The notes under the pieces: model-generated
Seen by the model: the letters and a program-made list of their open reading frames with translations, nothing else
What the model was told of the DNA's origin: nothing
The model's database searches: none
NCBI GenBank assembly: GCA_958295835.1
Contig: OY282378.1
Coordinates: forward strand, 2,815,694 to 2,879,693
DNA from: an uncultured Gammaproteobacteria bacterium
GTDB lineage: Bacteria; Pseudomonadota; Gammaproteobacteria; HK1
Length of the DNA stretch: 64,000 nucleotides
Direction of reading: 5' to 3'
Part shown: positions 43,849 through 50,530 of the stretch, in pieces
Numbering within the stretch: the first letter of the stretch is position 1
Layout: each line of letters begins with the position of its first letter
Position numbers and translations under genes: made by a program

Positions 43849-44607
43849 TTATGCCGTGCAGTGATCGGGTTGGGTCAACCCGGCGTGGTGTTTTCGCATG
43901 GAGCCTCCGTTGAGTTCGAGCTTGTAGGCGTTGTGGACGAGGCGGTCGAGGATGGCGTCGGCGAGGGTAGGGTCGCCGAGCAGTTCATGCCATTGAGCCA
44001 GGGGAAGCTGGCTGGTGACGAGGGTGGAGCGAGAGGCGTAGCGGTCTTCGAGGAGTTCGAGGAGGTCGCGGCGGTTCTCGGCGTTGAGCTTGGCGAGTCC
44101 GAAGTCGTCGAGGACGAGGAGGTCGGTTTTGGCGAAGGCGGCGAGGAGCTTGGTGTAGCGGCCGTCGCCGCGAGCGATGGCGAGGTCGTGGAGGAGTCTG
44201 GGGGTGCGCAGGTACAGCACGGAGAAGCCGTCGCGGCAGGCGTGGTGGGCGAGGGCACAGGCGAGCCAGGACTTGCCGACGCCGGTGGGTCCGGTGATGA
44301 GGATGTTGAGGCGTTCGCGCAGCCACCGTGCGGAGGCGAGGGAGCGGATGAGGGCTTTGTCGAGGCGCCGGGGGTGTCGGAAGTCGATGTCCTCGATGCA
44401 GGCGTTGGGGTGTCGCAGCTTGGCGCGTCGCAGTCGGCTGGTCATGCGGCGGTCGTCGCGCAGGGTGAGTTCGCGGTCGGCGAGCATGCCGAGGCGTTCT
44501 TCGAACGAGAGCGCCTCGTACTGGGGGGAGTGGAGTTGTTCGGCCAGGGCCGCGGCCATGCCGGCGCAGCGCAGTTGGTGGAGCTTGTCGATGGTCGGGT
44601 GGGTCAA
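43849..44607 (-). CDS. istB: IS21 helper ATPase IstB
   Basis: 252-residue DnaA-like AAA+ ATPase that helps IstA choose targets. [20 protein letters not shown] is the start region, [20 protein letters not shown] the Walker A motif, [20 protein letters not shown] the Walker B, and [20 protein letters not shown] the sensor. The start is taken as TTG at 44607, with AGGAG 16 bases upstream. Because istA has lost its frame, istB is also open to upstream sequence, giving a false 732-residue fusion. Confidence 0.85.
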   Translation of the reverse strand: MTHPTIDKLHQLRCAGMAAALAEQLHSPQYEALSFEERLGMLADRELTLRDDRRMTSRLRRAKLRHPNACIEDIDFRHPRRLDKALIRSLASARWLRERLNILITGPTGVGKSWLACALAHHACRDGFSVLYLRTPRLLHDLAIARGDGRYTKLLAAFAKTDLLVLDDFGLAKLNAENRRDLLELLEDRYASRSTLVTSQLPLAQWHELLGDPTLADAILDRLVHNAYKLELNGGSMRKHHAGLTQPDHCTA

Positions 44608-45398
44608 CCTCGGTGAGGTCTCCTGTGGCTCAGTGGAAGTAGGACGGCCCGCGGATGTTGTCGTGGTCGGCGGGCAGCGGGCGTTCGTGTGCCTCGTTGA
44701 GCGCGCGCTCGTCGAGACGGTGCTTGAGGATGGATTCGATGGAGCGAACCGAGGGTGAGCCGAGGGTGAGGGCGCGGCTCGTGCGGCGGCTTCGAGTCGG
44801 GGGTTGGAGTAGGTCTTGGCCAGTCGCAGGATGCCGAGGCAGGCGCGATAGCTGTGCTCGGGGTGTCGGCGGGCATGGAGGATGTCGGCGATGAGCGCGG
44901 CGGTGGCCGGCCCGATGGACTCGGCCCATCGCGAGAAGCGCTCGGGGGAGTACTGTTGGGCGAAGCGCCGGTGGGGCTCGGGCATGTGCTCGGGGACGGT
45001 GGTATGGCGCCCGGGCTGGTGGGAGCGCCGGTGTGAGGCGATGCGCTGCCCGCGGTCGAGGAGTTCGATGGTGTGGGCGGTGTATCGGGCGAGGAGTTGG
45101 CGCCCGACCAGGGGGTGGGGGACGGAGTAGTCGTGGCGGTCGAGTTCGACGTGGTAGTCGAGGTGCACGCGGACCTTCTTCCACTGGGCGAAGACGTAGG
45201 GCTCGGCGGGCAGCGGGCGCAACGCCGGGCGGTCGGTGGACTCGAAGGCGCTGCGCCGTGAGCCCGGGAGCTTGTGGAAGGGGCGCTCGTTGAGCCGTGC
45301 GAGCAGTTCGGCGATGGCGCGGTTGAGTTCGGCCAGCGAGAAGAAGGTGCGGTGGCGTAGCGCGGCGAGAATCCAGCGCTCGACGAGCTGGACGGCGA

Positions 45399-45421
45399 CC
45401 CCCGATTCCCCCATTCGGGGG
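45399..45421. repeat. Palindromic element inside istA, site 1
   Basis: Stem CCCCCGA/TCGGGGG. Adds about nine residues (ACPRMGESG) between KVE and VAVQLVERW in IstA. The same element is at 45621-45643 in reverse. Confidence 0.6.
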
Positions 45422-45620
45422 CAGGCCTCGACCTTGGCCTTGTCGCGGGGGCGGCGCACCCGCGCCGGTATGACGACGAAGCCGTAGTGCTCGGCGAGGT
45501 CGGCGTAGGTGGGGTTGAGGTCGGGTTCGTAGCGATGCGCCCGGCTCACCGCCGAGCGCAGATTGTCCGGGACCACGCACTCGGGGACCCCGCCGAGAAA
45601 CCGCAGCGTGCGCGGGCCTG

Positions 45621-45643
45621 CCCCCGAATGCCTCCATCGGGGG
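45621..45643. repeat. Palindromic element inside istA, site 2
   Basis: Stem CCCCCGA/TCGGGGG with loop ATGCCTCCA. Adds about nine residues between ASH and [11 protein letters not shown] in IstA. Shares GCCTGCCCCCGAATG with site 1, in opposite orientation relative to the gene. Confidence 0.6.
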
Positions 45644-45684
45644 TGGGAGGCGCACCAGTCAGGCAGCGTCTGCGCCCAGGTGGT

Positions 45685-45700
45685 CCCCGCGTCCGCGGGG
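45685..45700. repeat. Short palindrome inside istA, site 3
   Basis: CCCCGC-GTCC-GCGGGG in the GASSY...TWAQTL segment; encodes IPADAGT, about two residues longer than the family norm as I recall it. Confidence 0.4.
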
Positions 45701-46108
45701 ATGTAGCTCGACGCCCCGAGCACCGCGACGAACACCTGCGCCTCGCGCCGCGCCCCGCTCTCTCGGTCCACGATGGGCACCGTGTGCCCGGCGTAGTCGA
45801 CGAACAGCTTCTCGCCGGCGCGGTGGTTGTGGCGCATGACCACATCAACGCCTTGGCGGAAGGCGCGGTAGCGCTCGCAGAACTGGCTGTACTGAAGCCC
45901 CTCGGGATGCTCGCCCTTGTACTCCTGCCACAGCAGCGACAGGGTGACCCCCTTGCGCCGCAACTCAGCGTGAACGTGCGCCCAATCCGGCATCGCACGC
46001 TGGGCCGGCGCCAGGGAACAGCCGTGCTTCGAGCGCCCGCTCGTCAAGCCCCTCGGGCAACGGCCAGCTCAGCCCCGCCACCTGGGCACGGCGGATGTAA
46101 TCGCCCAT

Positions 46109-46124
46109 CCCCGCTTTCGCGGGG
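46109..46124. repeat. Short palindrome inside istA, site 4
   Basis: CCCCGC-TTTC-GCGGGG in the HTH region of IstA; encodes VPAKAGM between RVSPE and GDYIRRAQ. Outer bases (GTCCCCGCG...GCGGGGATG) are identical to those of site 3. Confidence 0.5.
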
Positions 46125-46460
46125 ACCTCCGGCGAGACCCGCAGGGTGCGGGCGATGGCCCGAATCGACAGCCCGGCCTCGAAGAACAACCGCACGGTGC
46201 TGTGAATCTTGCGCATGGATAACCTCCTGAATGCCATTGACGTCCCCTCGCTGGAAAAGGCGAGAAGATGTCATCGCAAGGGGATATCCCGCGTCGTGGA
46301 CTCCTTCACATCGGACGAATCGCACGATTCCGGTCAGCGCCGAAAAGTGATCGGCTTGGGACCGGAATCGGTGATCGGGTTCGACCGGAATCAGTGATCG
46401 GCTTGCGCCGGAATCGGTGATCGGGTTGCACCGGAATCGGTGATCGGCTTGGACCGGAAT

Positions 46461-46512
46461 ACGCAAGCAGCAACATCTGGTCCGGCTCATAGGGGCGAAA
46501 TGTCGTCGGCAT
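46461..46512 (-). pseudogene. N-terminal fragment of the IS1182 transposase
   Basis: MPTTFRPYEPDQMLLLAY, the normal start of IS1182-type transposases, interrupted by the right end of the IS21 element. Completes the gene at 42466-43752. Confidence 0.75.
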
Positions 46513-46573
46513 CGGACTCTCTCCCTCGGCTCCTGTCCACCGATTGTCGCATCGTTTTCTACGGCGCAGACTC

Positions 46574-46705
46574 CTAGGCGACGGCGCGCGCGCCGATGCG
46601 TACCGGGCACGGGAAGTCGCCCGAATCCATCTTTGCGTAGAGGGAGGATCGAGACAGGCCGGTGACCGCTTCGACATCGGGCCGCCTGAGAAGTCTGTCA
46701 ATCAT
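46574..46705 (-). pseudogene. alpA: AlpA-family excisionase/regulator, truncated by IS1182
   Basis: MIDRLLRRPDVEAVTGLSRS then SLYAKMDSGDFPCPVRIGAR is the winged-helix AlpA motif found in P4-like islands, where AlpA activates the integrase and excision. The 43-residue frame ends VA-stop, with the stop formed by the IS1182 left end; the usual C-terminal 20 residues (RAVAWxxxDVxxW...) are lost. The island may therefore be unable to excise. It is read in the same direction as the integrase operon. Confidence 0.75.
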
Positions 46706-46810
46706 CGTCGGCACTCCGAAAAGCCAGAGTGCCGATGTATCACGGCTCGCGTGCTTGCTTTGGTGCCCCCTAATTCCTGAGCCGTCCGGGAAGATTCGGT
46801 GCCACCTAAT

Positions 46811-47866
46811 TCACCACTCGCAGCAGTCCGTACACAGGCGGCCTCCGCCCTCGCGTGTCCGGTACACGGGCACCTTCCCGGCCTTGCCGCACTTGGCGCA
46901 TTGCACGCCCGGCGCGATGGGAGGCTTCTCCGGATCGGGGTTGCGCGCATGTCTGGCGCGTAGCGGGTAGCGCTCCCACGCCCGCTTGATTGCGCGGTAC
47001 GGGATGCCCGACGCCACGGCCATCGCGCGAGCCAGGCACGGATTTTCGTCCCGGGCCGTCACACGCATCCCGCACCCCGAGAGTGAAAGGAGAGCGTGTC
47101 CGACCAGCATGTCCCAGGCGATGTTGTCGTACGGGTCACGCCTCCCCGGCGGTCGCCTCGCCGCCCCTTCCTCCTTCAAGCGGGTACCTCTGGCGCGCAA
47201 ACTCTTCGCCCACTCCGCCCCCGCCTCGTCGCCTTGCGCGTATGCCAGACCCTCCACCCGCGCCAGCAGCTCCCTGTAGACGAACCGCGGCTTCCATTGA
47301 ACCTTTATGCCTTTGCGCTTCCCGTACAACTCGAACCCCTCCAGGATGGAGGAGAACATCAACGGGAAGGCGACGCCGTCCCGGCCCCCACCCTCCCGCG
47401 GCAGCAGCCCGAACGTCGCTACGGCCTCGTCGAAGGTCAGTGCGCCTTTCCCCGCCTTGTAGCGTTCCCTGTACTCGTCTGCGGTCTTGTCGAAGCGCTC
47501 CTTGTCCCTCTGCGCCTCTTCGTCTCGTGCGCGGAGCCGTGCGTACTCACCCGATTCGATGTGTTTCAGGACGGTGACGAATGCCTTATGGATACTCAGC
47601 CCCTCACGTTCCGCCGCGCTGAACACGGCCGTGCACAAAGCAACTGCCTCCGCAGGACTGACGCCCGCCCGGTCCGCAGCGACCAGCAGCGGGGACAAAG
47701 CCCAGGCTACAACCGGCTCCACGCCCAGCGCCTCAAACTCGCGTGCGAAGTGTTTTCGGCGTTCCAGCCCGTCCACGTAAGCCGCCAATTCGGCCCACGG
47801 CCCCCCTGCCGCCTGCTCGGCCCACGTCCCCGCCGGCGGGCCGGAACCGTCATGGGATGAAGTCAT
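46811..47866 (-). CDS. Hypothetical island protein with C-terminal zinc finger
   Basis: 351 residues, not recognised. Helical first half (WAELAAYVDGLERRKHFARE, DKERFDKTADEYRERYKAGK). C-terminus CAKCGKAGKVPVYRTREGGG then CTDCC forms a likely zinc-binding four-Cys unit. Located between the coupled small genes and alpA, so could be a replication/mobilisation factor of the island. Overlaps the previous gene as ATGA. Confidence 0.55.
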   Translation of the reverse strand: MTSSHDGSGPPAGTWAEQAAGGPWAELAAYVDGLERRKHFAREFEALGVEPVVAWALSPLLVAADRAGVSPAEAVALCTAVFSAAEREGLSIHKAFVTVLKHIESGEYARLRARDEEAQRDKERFDKTADEYRERYKAGKGALTFDEAVATFGLLPREGGGRDGVAFPLMFSSILEGFELYGKRKGIKVQWKPRFVYRELLARVEGLAYAQGDEAGAEWAKSLRARGTRLKEEGAARRPPGRRDPYDNIAWDMLVGHALLSLSGCGMRVTARDENPCLARAMAVASGIPYRAIKRAWERYPLRARHARNPDPEKPPIAPGVQCAKCGKAGKVPVYRTREGGGRLCTDCCEW

Positions 47867-48090
47867 GGAGCCTCCCGGCGCTGGGAGCGCCTGTACGGCC
47901 CTGTACGCCGTGTTCGGTAGTCGGGCACCCGGACCGTACCGGCCAGGGGCGCATCGACGCCCAGGGGCGGCCAGCAGGCGGCCTTGAAGGTGTCGGCGTT
48001 GAGGGTGTCAGCCTGATTGATGCCGCCGCGTTTGCACCGGCCCGCGGCCTCGCCACACCACCATCGACCTCGATGCGGGGCGGAGATCAT
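47863..48090 (-). CDS. Hypothetical small island protein
   Basis: 75 residues from the ATG at 48090, MISAPHRGRWWCGEAAGRCK. Both ends overlap neighbours by four bases (ATGA), which supports a real gene despite low complexity. Not recognised. Confidence 0.45.
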   Translation of the reverse strand: MISAPHRGRWWCGEAAGRCKRGGINQADTLNADTFKAACWPPLGVDAPLAGTVRVPDYRTRRTGPYRRSQRREAP

Positions 48091-48431
48091 CGAGCCCCCG
48101 ACGTCGTCGCGCTTCCGCCCCTTCGGTTGGAGTGATCGAGAACGGCGGGCAGGCAAGGCCACGGCGGGCCGGGGCACCACCCTCCTCGTCGCCGCTCGCG
48201 CCCCGCTGCCCCCGTCATGCTCATGAGTTCGCTCATGGCCTCAAGGGGATCCACGCCATTCCGGATTACCGCTGCCAGCAAGGGCGCCACAAAAGCATCC
48301 ACGTGGCGACGGGCAGCGTCTCGATCCACGCCCTTCGCCACCAATCCGGCAACCAGCTTGTCCACGACGGCAACGCACGCGACATCGGGCGGAACCAAGA
48401 TGCCCCCCACGGAGACCAGGGCGCCGCTCAC
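48087..48431 (-). CDS. Hypothetical small island protein
   Basis: 114 residues from the GTG at 48431: VSGALVSVGGILVPPDVACV then VAKGVDRDAARRHVDAFVAP. The first 50 residues resemble the 36-residue product of the preceding gene. Both ends overlap neighbours (GTGA, ATGA). The last 35 residues are Gly/Arg/Trp-rich. Confidence 0.5.
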   Translation of the reverse strand: MSGALVSVGGILVPPDVACVAVVDKLVAGLVAKGVDRDAARRHVDAFVAPLLAAVIRNGVDPLEAMSELMSMTGAAGRERRRGGWCPGPPWPCLPAVLDHSNRRGGSATTSGAR

Positions 48432-48538
48432 TTCACGCTCCCCGCTTCGCGCCTCACCGTTGGCACCACGCCCAGCGCAACCAACCTGTCCACGCAAACA
48501 TCGAGCGCGACAGTCAGCGGAACCAGGACGCCGCTCAC
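48428..48538 (-). CDS. 36-codon ORF between integrase and next gene, partial duplicate of the next gene
   Basis: VSGVLVPLTVALDVCVDRLV and on to a TGA; similar to the N-terminus of the 114-residue protein that follows. Starts with GTG overlapping the integrase stop and ends with TGA overlapping the next GTG. Same arrangement as the mini-ORFs at 1047-1124 and 31266-31343. Confidence 0.45.
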   Translation of the reverse strand: MSGVLVPLTVALDVCVDRLVALGVVPTVRREAGSVK

Positions 48539-49773
48539 GACACAGCGCCCGCGACGCGATCGGGCCGGGACCGCCGCGCGCCGAGGATCACCACGTCCGC
48601 CGGCGCCGGGTTCAGGAATCGCGCCCAGGCGTTCATGAGCTCGCGCCGCTTCTCGAACAGGGACGAACGGGCATAGGCCGCCTCGACCTTGTTCGGGTTC
48701 ACGTGCGCGAGTGCCATTTCGCAGACTTCGCGCGGGAAGCTGGTGCACTCACCCGCCCAATCGCGGAAGCTGCTTCTCATGCCGTGCGGCACGGCGGGAA
48801 TGCTCAGGTCACGCAGCAGCTTCGAGAGGGTCATGTCAGAGAGCGGGCGGCGCCGCGTGCCGGGGAACACCAAGCCGGTCACGTCCCGGAGTACGCGCGC
48901 CTCGTCGAGCACGGCGAGGGCGCGATCGGGGAGCGGTACGCGATGCTCGATCCCGGCCTTCATCCTCGAAGCCGGCACGGTCCACGTCGCGGATTCAAGG
49001 TCAATCTCGCCCCACGTCGCCAACCGGACCTCACCCGACCGGGCTGCGGTCAACGTCAGAAACTCGAAGGCCAGCCGCGTACTCATGCCGGCGCCGGACG
49101 CCCGGACCGCCGCCAGGGCGCCGGCGACCTCGCCATACGGCAGCGCGCGATGGTGGCGCGGGCCGCCGATGCCGTTGTTGCGGGGAAGTGCCGCGGTCAG
49201 GATCTCCCCGGCCGGGTTGTCGAGCCGATGGCCTTCCGCAATCGCCCACTTCATGACGGTGCCGATTCGTTGCCGGACGCGCCGCGCGGTTTCGGCTCGC
49301 GAGTGCCAGATCGGCAAGAGCACGGCCATGACGTCTTGCGTGGTCACGTCCGACACCGGCCGGTCGCCGATCCGCGGGAAGGCGTAATCCCGCAAGGTCG
49401 CGATCCACTGCGCCGCGTGCTTCGGGTTGCGCCAGCCCGGGGCATGGATCTCATGCACCCGCGCCGCCGCTTCGGCGAAGGTCGGCACGTTCGCCCGCCG
49501 CTTGAGCGCCGGCAGGTCACCACCGGCCCGGGCGAGCTTGTGATTCTCGAACGCCTTGTTGCGCGCCTCGGCGAGGGTGACGAGCGGGTAGCCGCCCAAG
49601 CCGAGCTGGCAGCGCTTCCCGCGGATTACGAGCCGCTGAATCCAGCACCGCGCGCCGGTCGGCGTGACGACGAGCCGCAGCCCGTGACCGCCTCGACCGT
49701 CGCCGTAGCGTCCGGGTTGGGTGACCGTTGCGACGAAACGCGCGGTCAGTGTCCCCTTTCGAGCGCTTGCCAT
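48535..49773 (-). CDS. P4-type tyrosine integrase
   Basis: 412-residue site-specific recombinase. N-terminal DUF4102-like arm-binding region (TARFVATVTQPGRYGDGRGG, RCQLGLGGYPLVTLAEARNK). Catalytic residues: Arg in LTLTAARSGEVRLATW, His-x-x-Arg in PHGMRSSFRDWAGE, and the Tyr nucleophile in EAAYARSSLFEKRRE. Lies about 145 bp from the right 24-bp repeat, as expected for an integrase next to its attachment site. Its stop is overlapped by the next gene. Confidence 0.92.
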   Translation of the reverse strand: MASARKGTLTARFVATVTQPGRYGDGRGGHGLRLVVTPTGARCWIQRLVIRGKRCQLGLGGYPLVTLAEARNKAFENHKLARAGGDLPALKRRANVPTFAEAAARVHEIHAPGWRNPKHAAQWIATLRDYAFPRIGDRPVSDVTTQDVMAVLLPIWHSRAETARRVRQRIGTVMKWAIAEGHRLDNPAGEILTAALPRNNGIGGPRHHRALPYGEVAGALAAVRASGAGMSTRLAFEFLTLTAARSGEVRLATWGEIDLESATWTVPASRMKAGIEHRVPLPDRALAVLDEARVLRDVTGLVFPGTRRRPLSDMTLSKLLRDLSIPAVPHGMRSSFRDWAGECTSFPREVCEMALAHVNPNKVEAAYARSSLFEKRRELMNAWARFLNPAPADVVILGARRSRPDRVAGAVS

Positions 49774-49916
49774 TGATTCTTGCCCCCCTGGTTGCCACCA
49801 AGTGAGGCTAGAACGTATCGGAACACTTCGGCACGGTCAAGCACGAAACGCGCGGTATTTGCAGGGTTTACAGGCAGGTAGCCGGAATACCCCGGAACGC
49901 CTTAGAATACTTATAG

Positions 49917-49940
49917 GCAGACAACAACACCGCCATTCAC
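49917..49940. repeat. Putative right attachment site (attR)
   Basis: 24-bp perfect match with 34057-34080. Adjacent to the integrase start. Confidence 0.55.
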
Positions 49941-50437
49941 GAGCCAGCTCTTCCGCAGTCCGTCCGGTGCGAGCCAACTCGACCCTCTGGCGCCGGAAGG
50001 CCGGCGGGTACGGCGGTCTCGATTTCGGCAGAGTGGATACCTCCTCCCCAAAGGGTCAGGTGTCCACGAAATCGGGTCAACTCCACACCAACGCCTTGCG
50101 AGCGGTGGTTCTCAACTGGCTTGATGAGGATGAATGTCCGCCACGGATTATCTTGTGCACGCCTTCGAAGAGCATCGAAACCTGGGTGCTTGCCGCAGTC
50201 TGGCCGGAAAACGACGTGGTTCGGCGAGGCGATTGGGAGTGCCATCCCAACCCGGAAGGCCAGCTCAGAGCCTTGCCCAAACGCCGGCGGTTCGAGAAAC
50301 GCCCGGACGACTATCGACGCAAGCAATGTGAGATAAAGAAAGCGTGGCCGCAGGTCTCCACAAGGTTGACGGAGGCAGCGCGCTTCGAAGCGGAATTTCT
50401 TGCCACCATTGAAACGGTGACGGCGGGTAGAATTTGA
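49941..50437 (+). pseudogene. C-terminal part of an unrecognised gene, cut at the island edge
   Basis: In frame with the attR repeat, the sequence becomes gene-like from LHTNALRAVVLNWLDEDECP, then RIILCTPSKSIETWVLAAVW and GQLRALPKRRRFEKRPDDYR. This may be the end of a DUF4276/TOPRIM-like protein (CTPSxSxExWxLAA), but recognition is weak. The start was probably on the other side of the island or is lost. Confidence 0.35.
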
Positions 50438-50530
50438 TGCGAGGCCCGTGATCCACAGCCGTAGGGGACACTCTCGCGTCCGTGATGCGTGAGGAATGCG
50501 TGCCGACGCGCACCTCCAAGGAGACGAAAC

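Larger units (their letters stand above)
44630..46237 (-). pseudogene. istA: IS21 transposase IstA, frameshifted and carrying palindromic inserts
   Basis: The start MRKIHSTVRLFFEAGLSIRA with HTH RAIARTLRVSP is at 46237-46150. The frame shifts near 46010 (after FPGAGPA), continues through [20 protein letters not shown] and the DDE core ([69 protein letters not shown]), and shifts again near 44790 before [20 protein letters not shown] and the end GPSYFH. The gene contains four GC-rich palindromes, two of them the same 27-bp element in opposite orientations. Not active as it stands. Confidence 0.75.
43753..46460 (-). mobile_element. IS21-type element
   Basis: Ends have multiple binding-site-like repeats as in IS21: three copies of about 22 bp at the left (CCGGTCAAGCCGATCACC...) and five at the right (GTGATCGGCTTGGACCGGAAT). 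Carries istA (broken) and istB. Confidence 0.8.
42271..46575 (-). mobile_element. IS1182-type element, split by an IS21-type element
   Basis: Bounded by 20-bp perfect inverted repeats, AGGAGTCTGCGCCGTAGAAA at 42271-42290 and its complement at 46556-46575. Inside are the interrupted IS1182 transposase (42466-43752 and 46461-46512) and the IS21 element. It is inserted between alpA, which loses its C-terminus (the TAG arises at the junction), and the thermonuclease remnant. No target duplication is obvious. Confidence 0.75.
34057..49940. mobile_element. Integrated genomic island with P4-type integrase
   Basis: Bounded by 24-bp perfect direct repeats (34057-34080 and 49917-49940; GGCAGACAACAACACCGCCA plus TTCA). 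The integrase gene lies just inside the right repeat and reads inward. Content: integrase, four coupled small genes, truncated alpA, IS1182 with nested IS21, thermonuclease remnant, zinc-ribbon, MORN lipoprotein, PP-loop reductase-like protein, two IS110-family elements and a DUF3102-like gene. The repeats keep the same reading frame on both sides, so excision would join the flanks cleanly. It separates a sugar importer from catabolic genes. Confidence 0.65.

Noticed and set aside
43849..46047. A true 732-residue IstA-IstB fusion enzyme
   Set aside because: The normal IstA end ([20 protein letters not shown]) lies intact in another frame, so the fusion is best explained by a single-base change.
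45685..46124. Short palindromes GTCCCCGCG...GCGGGGATG resemble type I-E CRISPR repeats
   Set aside because: Only two isolated copies inside a transposase gene, no spacer array and no cas genes.
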